The notes beneath the pieces were generated by a model that was not told where the DNA came from, did no database searches, and was given only the letters and a program-made list of their open reading frames with translations. From Tellurirhabdus rosea (GTDB lineage Bacteria; Bacteroidota; Bacteroidia; Cytophagales; Spirosomataceae): a stretch of 64,000 bases of DNA. The first letter of the stretch is position 1. The number at the start of each line of letters is the position of its first letter. Below, one piece after another: positions 9,465 to 18,009 of this stretch. Both the position numbers and the translations under genes were made by a program. Location of the stretch: contig NZ_CP111085.1 in NCBI RefSeq assembly GCF_026278345.1, positions 2,869,501-2,933,500 on the forward strand, written 5' to 3'.

Positions 9465-9977
9465 ATGACAGCACTTGAATTCACATACCACATCGGAAAG
9501 GTATCGAAGTCGTTAAAGCCGTTTGCGCTGCGATTGACGAAGGATGTAGAGGACGCAAACGACCTGTTGCAAGACACGCTGTTGAAGGCTTTTACCAATC
9601 GCGATAAATACACCGACGGCACTAACCTGAAAGCCTGGTTGTATACCATTATGAAAAACACGTTCATCACGAACTACCAGCGTATGGTTCGGAAGAACAC
9701 CTTCATTGATACAACCGATAACCTGCATTACATCAACTCGATGGACAGCAGCACGGATAATACCGCTTACTCGACGTTTGCTCAGGAAGACATCCAGCGC
9801 GCCGTGACGGGCCTGGACGAAACCTACCGCACGCCGTTTATGATGCACTTCCGCGGTTTCAAATACCACGAAATAGCCGCCCGGCTGGACATCCCCATCG
9901 GTACGGTGAAAAACCGGATTCACATCGCCCGCAAGGAACTTAAAGATAAGCTGAAAGTGTATGCTTATCAGGCATAA
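9465..9977 (+). CDS. ECF-type RNA polymerase sigma factor
   Basis: 170 residues from the ATG at 9465 (an upstream GTG is possible but lies in front of the promoter). Region 2: LTKDVEDANDLLQDTLLKAF with LKAWLYTIMKNTFITNYQR. Region 4: YRTPFMMHFRGFKYHEIAARLDIPIGTVKNRIHIARKEL, a helix-turn-helix for the -35 element. No anti-sigma gene follows. A small sigma factor of this kind commonly precedes crtI-crtB in Bacteroidota, and here those genes resume on the far side of the integrated element. A role in carotenoid or light control is therefore inferred, not shown. Confidence 0.92.
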   Translation: MTALEFTYHIGKVSKSLKPFALRLTKDVEDANDLLQDTLLKAFTNRDKYTDGTNLKAWLYTIMKNTFITNYQRMVRKNTFIDTTDNLHYINSMDSSTDNTAYSTFAQEDIQRAVTGLDETYRTPFMMHFRGFKYHEIAARLDIPIGTVKNRIHIARKELKDKLKVYAYQA

Positions 9978-10067
9978 ATAAACTGCCGGTTGCCGGCTGG
10001 TCTATCCGGCCGACAGCCTTAAAAACCTTGATTGAGTAGTTTTTGGTTAAAAAAGAGGAAGGTTCTG

Positions 10068-10098
10068 AAAAGTTAGATGGTTTCCGTCTAACTTTTTT
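10068..10098 (+). terminator. Intrinsic terminator of the ECF sigma gene, coincident with attL
   Basis: A 10-bp perfect stem (10068-10077 with 10087-10096; AAAAGTTAGA/TCTAACTTTT), a 9-base loop TGGTTTCCG and a T tract. The loop and the 3' half belong to the 21-bp repeat that flanks the element. Confidence 0.85.
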
Positions 10099-10099
10099 G
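10079..10099. repeat. attL core, 21-bp direct repeat
   Basis: GGTTTCCGTCTAAC followed by six T and G. The same 21 bases recur at 29862-29882. The integrase gene begins 158 bases inside, as expected for attL. Confidence 0.85.
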
Positions 10100-11227
10100 C
10101 TTTTATAACCCATACAGAATCAGTGTATAGAATACCACTATCTATCTACCGTTCATTATTCCTTGCCCTTACGCCTTGTATTTGAGGCCGGTACTGATTG
10201 CACCCTATCTAGCATCCTTTTCCCACCAGCATAGGCGCACTTAACTGTAGCGTCTTATGTACTTAACGTATCTTGAATTGAGAGTCAAGTTTTGGCCTCG
10301 CTATGACCAGGCCGCCGAAAATGTAGTTTATCTCTACGGCCAATTTCACTACAACAATCAACGCTCAGGAAAATTCAGCACTGGCCTAAGGCTCCCGGCC
10401 GAGTACTGGAACAGCAGAACCCAACGCGCCAAACGTCCGTATGATTGGATGAATGCTGAGCTAGAGAGCATCAAAGCCCGGCTTATGTCGGCAAAGCATC
10501 GATTGGAAGCCCTCACAAACGAACCTCCTACACCTGCTGAATTGATTGCTGAGTTTCGGGGAAAGAATGTCAGTACAATTCCAGCATTGATTGAATCATT
10601 CCTTCAGCAACGTAGAGCAATCGGAAGAAAAGAAACAACCGTCAACGGTTATGCTGTTAAGCTTCAGAATGTTGTAAAGTACCTGGTGAAGAAAAAGCAG
10701 GACAAACAACCGGCCGCAACCTTCAAAGCATCGTTCATGAATAGCCTCTATGTTTGGATGAAACAGGAAGGTTTCGACGACACAACTATTAAAGTCACTT
10801 TCTCTAATTTCCGCATGGTACTGAAATATGGCATTGTTAGCGGTATCCTGATTGGTAGTCCTATGCTCCATTATACCGTACCCGATGATCAGGAAACTCC
10901 GCCAAAGCCATTATCTGTAAGTCAGTTAGATACCCTTCGTTCTACCGATTTCAAATCAGAAAAATTAACCTTAGCCATTAAGCTTTTTCTGTTTCAGGTA
11001 GAAACCGGATTGCATTACATCGATGCTGTAAACCTCAGAGAAGAGAACCTTTTTGAAGGGAAAGACGGTAAAACTTACTTCCGGATTCATCGACAAAAAA
11101 CCGGAACGTTAGCCGTTGCCAGGCTAACCGAAAGTGCTCTGCAGTTGGCCGCTGAACTTCATTGGCCAATACCATTTCCGAAAGCTTCCGACTATTGTAG
11201 CCTTCCCCGAAATCGGACAGTAAGCCT

Positions 11228-12025
11228 TTAGACTTTGGTTTGTGTTTGCCTGGCATATGTTGCTGGAGCCAAGCCACCCAACGACTGGTGCGGATGTAAA
11301 CGGTTATACCGGTCCATCCATTCGTCCGATAGTATCCTTACCTCTTCGAGTGACTCGAACAAATAAGCGTCTAGCACATCTTCCCGAAAGGTACGGTTTA
11401 GCCGTTCAATATAACCGTTCTGCATAGGCTTTCCGGGTTGGATGTATAGAATTTCGATATTATTATCAGTACACCACTTGGTGAATTTATCAGCGATAAA
11501 CTCTGCGCCATTATCGACGCGTATTCGTTTAGGAAGGGGCCGTTGTAACGCAATGTCTTTGAGTACATCAACTACTTTCTGGGCTGGCAACGAAAAATCC
11601 GCATGAGCTGCCAGAACCTCCCGGCTGTAATCATCCATGATCGTTAGCACTCTGATCTTTCGCTTACTAACTAAAGCATCCGCTACAAAGTCCATGCTCC
11701 AGCAGTGGTTAGCTGCTTGAGGTACCTGTAATGGCTTCTTAACCCGTGCAGGTAGTCGTCGCTTATGTCGTCTTCGGTGCTTGAGTTTCAGTAGCCGGTA
11801 CACTCGTAATACCCGCTTACGATTCCACACCAGACCTTCATTCCGGATTTTGCCATAATAGTCATCAAAGCCACGAGTGGGGTACGCTTCAGCATAAGCC
11901 TGCAACTTATCAATCACCGGTTGGTCATTTTTCCGGTTCTGATAGTACCAGCGGGAACGATGCATGCCTACAACACGGCAGGCCCTGCCTACAGACACCT
12001 TTTTTTCCACTGCCCACTCAACCAA
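11228..12025 (-). CDS. IS3-family transposase OrfB (DDE integrase core)
   Basis: 265 residues counted from a TTG; the frame stays open back to the A7G slippery run shared with orfA, so it is normally made as an OrfAB fusion. HTH_21 region: KLQAYAEAYPTRGFDDYYGKIRNEG. The rve catalytic core has the DDE triad in WSMDFVAD, VDNGAEF and NGYIERLNRTFREDVLD. The C-terminal phrase LHPHQSLGGLAPATYA is typical of the family. Intact, so the copy may still be active. Confidence 0.93.
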   Translation of the reverse strand: MVEWAVEKKVSVGRACRVVGMHRSRWYYQNRKNDQPVIDKLQAYAEAYPTRGFDDYYGKIRNEGLVWNRKRVLRVYRLLKLKHRRRHKRRLPARVKKPLQVPQAANHCWSMDFVADALVSKRKIRVLTIMDDYSREVLAAHADFSLPAQKVVDVLKDIALQRPLPKRIRVDNGAEFIADKFTKWCTDNNIEILYIQPGKPMQNGYIERLNRTFREDVLDAYLFESLEEVRILSDEWMDRYNRLHPHQSLGGLAPATYARQTQTKV

Positions 12026-12045
12026 CGCTTTCTGCTGACAAGGCC

Positions 12046-12312
12046 CTAAAGCTTTTTTTCGATGATCTCCTTCGCCAATTTGTAGTCCAGACTCAGTTCA
12101 GCATACATCTGTTTAAGACGCCGATTCTCATCTTGTAGGGCTTTAAGCTCCTTAAGATGAGTCGATTCCATGCCGCTATATTTCCTGCGCCAATTGAACA
12201 GAGTGGCTTTAGAAATGCCGTATTCGCGGCAAACATCCATTGCTTCGCGTCCCCCTTCGTACTGTTTGAGGATGGCAACGATCTGAGGTTCGGTGAAAGT
12301 CTTCTTTTTCAT
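12046..12312 (-). CDS. IS3-family transposase OrfA
   Basis: 88 residues: a helix-turn-helix of the HTH_8/transposase type (FTEPQIVAILKQYEGGREAMDVCREYGISKATLFNWRRKY), then a leucine-zipper-like tail (LKELKALQDENRRLKQMYAEL). It binds the IS ends. It ends at the A7G run that lets ribosomes shift to the -1 frame and make the OrfAB fusion transposase. Confidence 0.93.
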   Translation of the reverse strand: MKKKTFTEPQIVAILKQYEGGREAMDVCREYGISKATLFNWRRKYSGMESTHLKELKALQDENRRLKQMYAELSLDYKLAKEIIEKKL

Positions 12313-12632
12313 GTGACAGTTAAAATTAGCCCTTTATGAGTCTAATCCTACACTGTCCTAATTTCAGGGAAGCTTACACTATGACCGACACCTAAAAGCA
12401 GCCGCCCGGCAAGTGGACCTCCCGCCGATCTGCTGCAGCCAGGCACGAGATACGTTTGCAGACTTTCAGCTCAACGTCGCCTGTCGATCACTGGAAGCTG
12501 TCGCCCTCATGCTAGGCCACGAGAATACAGACTATGTAAAGAAGTATGCCAGGCTAAGAGAGGAACGATTAATAAATGAACTATCCACAAATGAATTAAC
12601 ATCTGTATAATTGGTGGATAATTTAACTCCTT

Positions 12633-13157
12633 ATGAACCGTACCTATTTTTTTGCCCTGATTGCCTTGTTATCTGCCGGATGTGATTCTGAGCGAAACAA
12701 CAAAGCGGACTTATTAGAACAAAGGCTTGAAAAGCTGGAAGCCGAAAACCGCGAACTAAGGGAAGCTAACAAACCGAAATCGCGGCCAGAGCCCATAGTG
12801 AGTTATGCAGTTGATAGCGTTGCGGTTGCAGAACCAGAGCACGAGAGTCCCCGCCGAAAGCGTTACAATGCGGCTGATATTTGGCAAGATGTAAAATTGA
12901 ACGCTCATTACAATTACATTGAATTGGGCGGTATTTCAAACGTGGTTGTAACAGTGAACAACCCAACACCAGTAAAGTTGAAGTATGTCAAAGCGGCCGT
13001 TATGTACCTGAAAGCAAACGGCGGACTATACAAAACGGAGTATGTTTACTTTTACAATCTTAAACCGTACTCTCAGGATACTCAGATTGCGCCGGATTCA
13101 GATAGGGGCATTAGAGTATCCGTTGCTTTGGAAAACTTAGACAGTCCGGAGTTTTGA
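12633..13157 (+). CDS. Element-encoded lipoprotein with coiled coil
   Basis: 174 residues. A lipoprotein signal with lipobox LLSAGC puts Cys16 as the lipidated residue. A charged coiled coil follows (LLEQRLEKLEAENRELREANK), then a Pro/Glu-rich linker. A beta-rich C-terminal domain (NYIELGGISNVVVTVNNPTPVKLKYVKAAVMYLKANGG) resembles FxLYD/DUF-type immunoglobulin-like folds that describe interactions at the cell envelope. It follows the integrase gene by 22 bases on the same strand, away from the late genes. It may be a lysogenic conversion or superinfection-exclusion factor; that role is a guess. Confidence 0.6.
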   Translation: MNRTYFFALIALLSAGCDSERNNKADLLEQRLEKLEAENRELREANKPKSRPEPIVSYAVDSVAVAEPEHESPRRKRYNAADIWQDVKLNAHYNYIELGGISNVVVTVNNPTPVKLKYVKAAVMYLKANGGLYKTEYVYFYNLKPYSQDTQIAPDSDRGIRVSVALENLDSPEF

Positions 13158-13183
13158 CAATACATAATTCTGTTACCATGGTT

Positions 13184-14510
13184 GGGGAGTGCTTGCTGAA
13201 CTGTGTCAGCCTAGGGTTCTAGTCGAAGCGATGTTGTTTAATGCGTTCTTCAAAGATAATACTAAACTGGTTGACGACTTCCTTCCAGTTGTAGGTGGTC
13301 GTTTCCCATTTGATTTGCAGGTTTTGAACCGTCAAATAGACTAATTTTTGCAGGGCAACATCCGAGCTGAAAGCTCCTTTTGTTTTGGTAACCTTGCGTA
13401 ACTGACGATGGTAGCCCTCTACCGTATTGGTCGTATACATTACCTTGCGAATAGCAGGCGGATAGTCGAAAAAGGGCGAGAGTAATTCCCATTTGTCGAG
13501 CCACGGTTGAACGGCTTTGGGGTACATACCGCCCCATCGCTCCTGTACCAGTAGTAAGTTTTCCATGGCCTGCTCCCGGTCTGGAGCCTGATAGACCGTC
13601 TTAAGATCTTTAGCGAAGTCTTTGAGCAACTTATCGGGTACGAAGCGGAAAGAATTGCGTAGCTGATGGACAATACAAAGCTGGACGGTGGCGGCTGGGT
13701 AAACGTTGTTGATGGCCACATCGAAGCCCTTTAGGCCGTCCACACATGTGATCAACAGGTCCTCTACACCCCGCTGTTTGAGGTCGGTGAGCACCGAAAG
13801 CCAGAACTTGGCTGACTCGGTTTCTGCTGTATAAATGCCCAACACCTGCTTTTTGCCTGACAGATTCAGGCCGATCACGCTGTAGAGCACCCGACTTACC
13901 ACACGCCCCTCGTGGCGCACTTTGTAATAAATACCATCGAGCCAGACCAGGGTATATAGGCTCTCCAAAGGCCGGTTCTGCCACTCCCGCATAGCAGGAA
14001 TGACTTTGTCAGTAATGGCCGTTAACTCGCTGTCGGAGAGTGCGTAGCCATACATCTCCTGCAAGTGCTGGCTGATGTCGGCATAGCTGTTACCCACGCT
14101 GTAGAGTGATAATACCTTCTGCTCAAGTTGGGGTGTGAGTACTACCTGGCGCTTGGGCACAAGCTGAGGCTGGTAGCTACCCGTACGGTCGCGGGGCGTC
14201 TGTAAGTCTAGCAAACCGGCACTGCTTTTGACGCGCTTGGTTGTCTTGCCGTTACGTCGGTTCTGTTCTACCTGCCGAGTCTGGGCGAGGTGACTATCCA
14301 TTTCCCCTTCCAAAGCGGACTCTAAAAAGTGCTTCAGCAGAGGCGCAAACAAACCGTTCTCTCCCGTCAGGGGTTTACCTTCGTAAAGGCCCTTGATGGC
14401 GGCCTGTTTGAAGGCCTCAAAATCGAATTGGTCGGTCATAGTTGTGAATGTAGGCTTTTCTTTCCTTCTATTCACCCTGTGGCCTGACACAGTTCAGCGA
14501 GCAGTCTCCC
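13184..14510 (-). mobile_element. IS256-family insertion sequence
   Basis: About 1.33 kb with imperfect terminal inverted repeats. The left end reads GGGGAGTGCTTGCTGAACTG and, read inward, the right end reads GGGAGACTGCTCGCTGAACT; both continue into GTGTCAG. No clear 8-9-bp target duplication could be read, so the exact ends are uncertain by a few bases. It sits between the lipoprotein gene and the last late gene without breaking a visible ORF. Confidence 0.88.
13219..14439 (-). CDS. IS256-family (mutator-type) transposase
   Basis: 406 residues from the ATG at 14439 (MTDQFDFEAF). The N-terminal part holds LKHFLESALEGEMDSHL and NRRNGKTTKRVKS, characteristic of the family. DDE-type core: LYTLVWLDGIYYKVRHEGRV carries the first Asp, LITCVDGLKGFDVAI the second, and NTVEGYHRQLRKVTKTKGAF the catalytic Glu. 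Full length for the family and without frameshifts. Confidence 0.93.
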   Translation of the reverse strand: MTDQFDFEAFKQAAIKGLYEGKPLTGENGLFAPLLKHFLESALEGEMDSHLAQTRQVEQNRRNGKTTKRVKSSAGLLDLQTPRDRTGSYQPQLVPKRQVVLTPQLEQKVLSLYSVGNSYADISQHLQEMYGYALSDSELTAITDKVIPAMREWQNRPLESLYTLVWLDGIYYKVRHEGRVVSRVLYSVIGLNLSGKKQVLGIYTAETESAKFWLSVLTDLKQRGVEDLLITCVDGLKGFDVAINNVYPAATVQLCIVHQLRNSFRFVPDKLLKDFAKDLKTVYQAPDREQAMENLLLVQERWGGMYPKAVQPWLDKWELLSPFFDYPPAIRKVMYTTNTVEGYHRQLRKVTKTKGAFSSDVALQKLVYLTVQNLQIKWETTTYNWKEVVNQFSIIFEERIKQHRFD

Positions 14511-14554
14511 AGGTTGATATCACCTGGTCTTTCCGAATTTAATTTTGCACCAAT

Positions 14555-14587
14555 AAAAAAGCCCCGGTCAATATGCCGGGGCTTTTG
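14555..14587. terminator. Terminator closing the late gene train
   Basis: GCCCCGG (14561-14567) pairs with CCGGGGC (14576-14582), with A and T tracts on the two sides, so it works in both directions. It stands 34 bases behind the last minus-strand gene. Confidence 0.85.
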
Positions 14588-14620
14588 CTGTTTAGAATAA
14601 ACCACTTACCTAACTTTTAA

Positions 14621-15010
14621 CTACTCATTTTTTCGCCACATTCCCCGCCCGAAAATCCGGACGGCCCGGTAAAACAGTTTGTTCCGGCCTTTGGTACCAG
14701 GACTGTATTTGTTCATCAGGAACAGAAAGGCCGCGTCTGCTCTTTGCCTGGCCAACTCTTCCCCAAGTTCCTTTTCGTACATCCGCTTATCATACATGTA
14801 GTCATGTACCAGGGCGGCAATGCTCAGTCCTGGACCCATCACCGAAAACAGGGAATGGAGTGCTTTCGGGATACTGGCAAAGTTGGTTGTGTATCCGGCC
14901 GGAATGGTTATCGTTTCGCCTGCAGGAAGTTCGACCGTTACCGGCTCCTTGATCTGCCAGAGGTACGGCCGCTTTTCGGTTCCTATGTATTGTGCTGTTA
15001 TCGACTCCAT
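14621..15010 (-). CDS. DUF1353 family protein
   Basis: 129 residues. The core TTNFASIPKALHSLFSVMGPG and ALVHDYMYDKRMY is the DUF1353 signature (usually TDFASVP then HDYLY). DUF1353 proteins are common in phages and prophages, often near lysis or tail genes; their biochemical role is not established, but the conserved Asp/His suggest a metal-dependent hydrolase. It is the last gene of the late train, and its ATG overlaps the stop of the 59-aa gene (TGATG). Its presence supports the viral reading of the element. Confidence 0.85.
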   Translation of the reverse strand: MESITAQYIGTEKRPYLWQIKEPVTVELPAGETITIPAGYTTNFASIPKALHSLFSVMGPGLSIAALVHDYMYDKRMYEKELGEELARQRADAAFLFLMNKYSPGTKGRNKLFYRAVRIFGRGMWRKNE

Positions 15011-15189
15011 CAGTTCAGTACTTTATCGATTGCGGTTTTGAGACTTTCCATTGCCTGAATGGAACGCTCCTGCATTTCCATCAGGGTAGTCAGAGCAGCC
15101 TTTTGATCTTCACGGTATAGCTTCAGGTAGTAAGCCATGACCGCAACGTAAGGCGCTTGATCTATGATTTTGGTGAATAGGGATTCCAT
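15010..15189 (-). CDS. Small helical protein, 59 aa
   Basis: Reads MESLFTKIIDQAPYVAVMAY and then a charged amphipathic helix (KLYREDQKAALTTLMEMQ) ending DKVLN. No membrane segment beyond a weak hydrophobic patch at 8-20. The stop overlaps the DUF1353 start by one base, which argues that it is translated. The size and helical nature recall small phage chaperones or holin-associated proteins, but I do not recognise it. Confidence 0.65.
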   Translation of the reverse strand: MESLFTKIIDQAPYVAVMAYYLKLYREDQKAALTTLMEMQERSIQAMESLKTAIDKVLN

Positions 15190-15241
15190 GTTAGAGAGTT
15201 TTGGTTGCTACTGAGTGGGGTAAGCCGCCCCGTTGGCATCG

Positions 15242-17674
15242 TTAATTAAGCCGCCGCCACGCGCTACCGTCGTAAGCAAAAACAAGGGTCTGGTTCTGAG
15301 TTAGCGCAGTGGTTGCCTGCCCGTCGATTGTGCCGGATACCGTAACAGTTCCCGTGCCGGTGTTCTTGATCCGGTACTGCTTGTCCCGGTAGCCCGCCAT
15401 GCCCGACCCCGCTGGCAGGGTAATGGTAATTGCGCCGGAAGCATAGATCACTTCATCGTCCACCGAAAGGGTGTAGTTGGCTGAAACAGAACTCGAACGG
15501 GGGAAGGCATTGCCGGAAATAGCCCGCCACGTCGCCCCGTTATTTCCGCTGGCCGTGCATTGCCAGTAGGCAGGACGGCCATGCCCCGGAAAGGAGTGGG
15601 TAACAATATCGCCCCGTACCCACCGCCCGAACGTAGAGCCGGGCGTGTCGGGCGACTGGTAGAAGCTCATGCCGATGTACCGAACAGTGCCTAGGGAGAA
15701 GCGAATCTGAATAAGGGTGATAGAAACGTTAAATACATTGCCGCCCAGATACCAATCCAGGTTACTGCTGTAGTTCCCGGCAATTGCCAGGAATCCGGGG
15801 GTTTGTGGTGAGGCTGGCAGGGTTACTGCGTTGTTCTGAGTCTCCAGCCGAGAAAGTGCATTGAGGTTTCCCAGGTACAGCAGATTCCCCGTCCATGCCG
15901 CGTTGGTATGGGTGAGGGAGTTGTTGTTGAACTTATGAAAGCCCGCGCCTGCCTCGTTGTAGCTACAGAAATACCGGGTAATTCCCTCGAACGTGTTCTG
16001 CTCCACAGCAATATTGGAACACCCGGTCGTGTATACTCCGTCCTGATAGCTCACAAACCGGCTGAAACCCGATACGGATATGTTCGAGCATCCGATCATA
16101 GCAATACCCGACCCTGTATTGCCCGCATTGCCGTTGATGCACGTAACCCCCAACAGGGAAATATCCCGGCTGTCGGTTATCTGAATGGAAGCGTCGTTGA
16201 AAGCATAATCAGATGTGAAATTGGTCTGTCCAACCGCCCCGCCCGTCAACTTAATAATGCTAATGGCATTGCTGGTGTTGGTAATGGTATTGCCCGTGAA
16301 TGTTACATTACTTCGGGTAGATGCCCATGCAGTATTGTTAATCACGTTATAGGCCACCCCCGTCCCGTATTGGTTGTAGGTCCGGTTACTAAGGGTATAA
16401 CTGCCATCAAATCGGGCGGTATTGCCCGTCACGGACCCGTTCAGCACATCCTGAAGTGAAATGTACAATGACCCGTCGGGTCGCCACGAGCGAAAGTTTT
16501 CCACGATGTTATTAGCAATCGTGGCACTGGTTACGGTCGGATAACCCGGATAGGACATAACCTTGATGCCGTCCTTGCCGAAATCCTTGACCCGGTTGAA
16601 GGCATACACCACTGAGCTGCATCCTTCCGTTTTCGTGCCGGTGTCGGTCGTCCACAGAATTGTGTTGTTGGTGATGATTGCACTGGTGCTGGTCTGAACC
16701 AGAATACCAATGCCGCCCCTGGGAGAGTTGATGAAGCCGGCAGAATCAAGGCTTCCTTCGTAGTCGCCGGACCCATAGGAATACGTATTATTGATGTATA
16801 CCTGACTGCTGTTCTGCACGAATATGTTACTCCAGTAGGGCTTCGATGAGCGGATATCCTGTATATCCACAAACGGGGTGCTGGAAACCGATAAGGCATT
16901 CGCCCGCGCATTATTAAGCTGCATGGTGCCTTGAATGTAGGCCGCGGCGCAGTTACTGATCGTAATTAGTTCGTGCGTGGCATATGCCTGCCGTTCACCT
17001 TTCAATTGCCGCCTTCCATCCAATAGCCCATCCCCAATAATCTGAATGGTTCCAAATCCGTCGAAGTGCAGCATACCGTCGTAGCCGCCGCCGTCCGTAT
17101 AGCTGTTTGAGGCGACAATGGAGGCCCCGTTCAGGTCAATAGTTAGGTCTTTCCCCGCCCCGGCATAATCCTGCTTAGAGGCAAGTGTATAGGTCCGGCC
17201 CCTGGAAAGCCTGATTTTCCCCAGGCCGGACACAAACGCCCGGCTAAGTATATCCGCGTCCCCTAGCCCCCGGTCAAACCAGTCGGCCTGCACCCATCCA
17301 TCCGGGATGAATCGCACCCAGAAGCCGCCGCCGCTGGCAGGATAGACCGTGGCGTTATCAGCCGTATAACCCGAAGCGGCATAACTGAAAGTTCCGCCCC
17401 GGTTCACATCCCGAACAATAACCGAACTTGCGGCTGAACCGGAAATGGCCGTGAGGGAGGCAATTGAGGCAACTTGCAATACACGCTGATTTACCTCTTG
17501 AATTGTCGGAACCTTAATTGTTGGCCCTGTAACGGGAACAATATGTAAACGTCCTTCTCGAACAGCAATCCTGTTCCAAGTTTTGGGACGTGTGTTTGTA
17601 TCCGGTGAAAATTCAATCTGTGCAAAACTAAATTGGTATACCAGGGCAAAAAGCAGAAATAAAAAGCGTTTCAT
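15242..17674 (-). CDS. Secreted right-handed beta-helix protein (spike/adsorption candidate)
   Basis: 810 residues. Sec signal peptide MKRFLFLLFALVYQFSFAQ. The region after about 150 has the short-turn periodicity of pectate-lyase-like beta-helices (ISNCAAAYIQGTMQLNNARANALSV, VTFTGNTITNTSNAIS, ISVSGFSRFVSYQDGVYTTGCSNIAVEQN). The head LGDADILSRAF resembles phage tail-spike starts. The C-terminus (YRIKNTGTGTVTVSGTIDG, ending VFAYDGSAWRRLN) resembles phage fibre ends. A signal peptide is unusual for a tailed-phage spike but fits a virion assembled at or through the cytoplasmic membrane. Likely host-glycan binding or cleavage. Its ATG overlaps the stop of the 88-aa gene (TAATG). Confidence 0.75.
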   Translation of the reverse strand: MKRFLFLLFALVYQFSFAQIEFSPDTNTRPKTWNRIAVREGRLHIVPVTGPTIKVPTIQEVNQRVLQVASIASLTAISGSAASSVIVRDVNRGGTFSYAASGYTADNATVYPASGGGFWVRFIPDGWVQADWFDRGLGDADILSRAFVSGLGKIRLSRGRTYTLASKQDYAGAGKDLTIDLNGASIVASNSYTDGGGYDGMLHFDGFGTIQIIGDGLLDGRRQLKGERQAYATHELITISNCAAAYIQGTMQLNNARANALSVSSTPFVDIQDIRSSKPYWSNIFVQNSSQVYINNTYSYGSGDYEGSLDSAGFINSPRGGIGILVQTSTSAIITNNTILWTTDTGTKTEGCSSVVYAFNRVKDFGKDGIKVMSYPGYPTVTSATIANNIVENFRSWRPDGSLYISLQDVLNGSVTGNTARFDGSYTLSNRTYNQYGTGVAYNVINNTAWASTRSNVTFTGNTITNTSNAISIIKLTGGAVGQTNFTSDYAFNDASIQITDSRDISLLGVTCINGNAGNTGSGIAMIGCSNISVSGFSRFVSYQDGVYTTGCSNIAVEQNTFEGITRYFCSYNEAGAGFHKFNNNSLTHTNAAWTGNLLYLGNLNALSRLETQNNAVTLPASPQTPGFLAIAGNYSSNLDWYLGGNVFNVSITLIQIRFSLGTVRYIGMSFYQSPDTPGSTFGRWVRGDIVTHSFPGHGRPAYWQCTASGNNGATWRAISGNAFPRSSSVSANYTLSVDDEVIYASGAITITLPAGSGMAGYRDKQYRIKNTGTGTVTVSGTIDGQATTALTQNQTLVFAYDGSAWRRLN

Positions 17675-17940
17675 TAGAATGTTGTTAAGGTTATTGTTCC
17701 TGACATTGTTTCTCCTGAAGGAGTAGTAAACGTTGCTTGAATCTGCCGTCCAAGTATACTTCCTTGTTGCGGCTGATTCAATAGAGCTTGAATTGCTTTG
17801 TTAGCATCTACAAATCTTGATTCTAGGCTTGACAATTTTCCGGCGATTACTCCCGTCAAATCGCCGCTGTTATTTTTTCGGAAGAATAGCAGATACACCA
17901 CTATCAATACTCCGATTAGAATTATGATATCTTTAAACAT
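17674..17940 (-). CDS. Small membrane-anchored protein, 88 aa
   Basis: An N-terminal membrane segment (IIILIGVLIVVYLLFF) is followed by the basic RKNN. A soluble tail holds the heptad-like VIAGKLSSLESRFVDANKAIQALL and a Gly/Thr-rich beta end (ATFTTPSGETMSGTITLTTF). Same layout as the other late proteins of the element. No family recognised. Its start is followed without a gap by the beta-helix gene, so the two may form one surface structure. Confidence 0.65.
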   Translation of the reverse strand: MFKDIIILIGVLIVVYLLFFRKNNSGDLTGVIAGKLSSLESRFVDANKAIQALLNQPQQGSILGRQIQATFTTPSGETMSGTITLTTF

Positions 17941-17952
17941 ATGAGCGGTTGA

Positions 17953-18009
17953 TTAACGGTTCCACCTCCAAAAGAAATAAGCTAAAATCAGCAATGAAGC
18001 CCCGCTAAT
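17953..18009 (-). other. -1 frame extension of the hydrolase gene encoding a membrane segment
   Basis: The hydrolase gene ends shortly after a run of nine A (18030-18038 on the plus strand as T9). Reading on in the -1 frame from that run gives GYTN followed by IISGASLLILAYFFWRWNR and a stop at 17953: a complete hydrophobic helix with a basic end. There is no ATG in this frame. Slippage on A9 would make a membrane-anchored hydrolase. Predicted only. Confidence 0.4.

Larger units (their letters stand above)
11196..12378 (-). mobile_element. IS3-family insertion sequence (IS407-like group)
   Basis: 1183 bp, bounded by imperfect inverted repeats of about 26 bp that start TGTA-GCCTTCCC on the left and, read inward from the right end, TGTAAGCTTCCC, and both reach GGACAGT. 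It is flanked by the direct repeat CTAT (11192-11195 and 12379-12382), a 4-bp target duplication as in the IS407 group. It has the standard orfA/orfB pair on the minus strand. Confidence 0.93.
10257..12610 (+). pseudogene. Tyrosine recombinase (integrase) split by an IS3-family element
   Basis: The two halves 10257-11195 and 12383-12610 join in frame (TAT then GAC) into 388 residues once the insertion and one CTAT copy are removed. N-terminal arm-binding part (about 1-95), SAM-like core-binding domain (IPALIESFLQQRRAIGRKETTVNGY to PMLHYTVPDD, about 100-205), and catalytic domain with the FQVETGLHYIDAVNL, RIHRQKTGTL, QARDTFADF, LMLGHEN and YVKKYARL boxes. The first catalytic Arg (usually TGLR) is His, and the His of HxxR is Ser (SQAR). 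The second Arg, the LGH His and the Tyr are kept. Replacement of the first Arg is known in IntDOT-type recombinases. In its present state the gene cannot give a full protein. Confidence 0.88.

Noticed and set aside
13184-14510. Target-site duplication of the IS256-family copy
   Set aside because: The flanks share only GGTT at shifted positions; no 8-9-base repeat can be read, so none is claimed.
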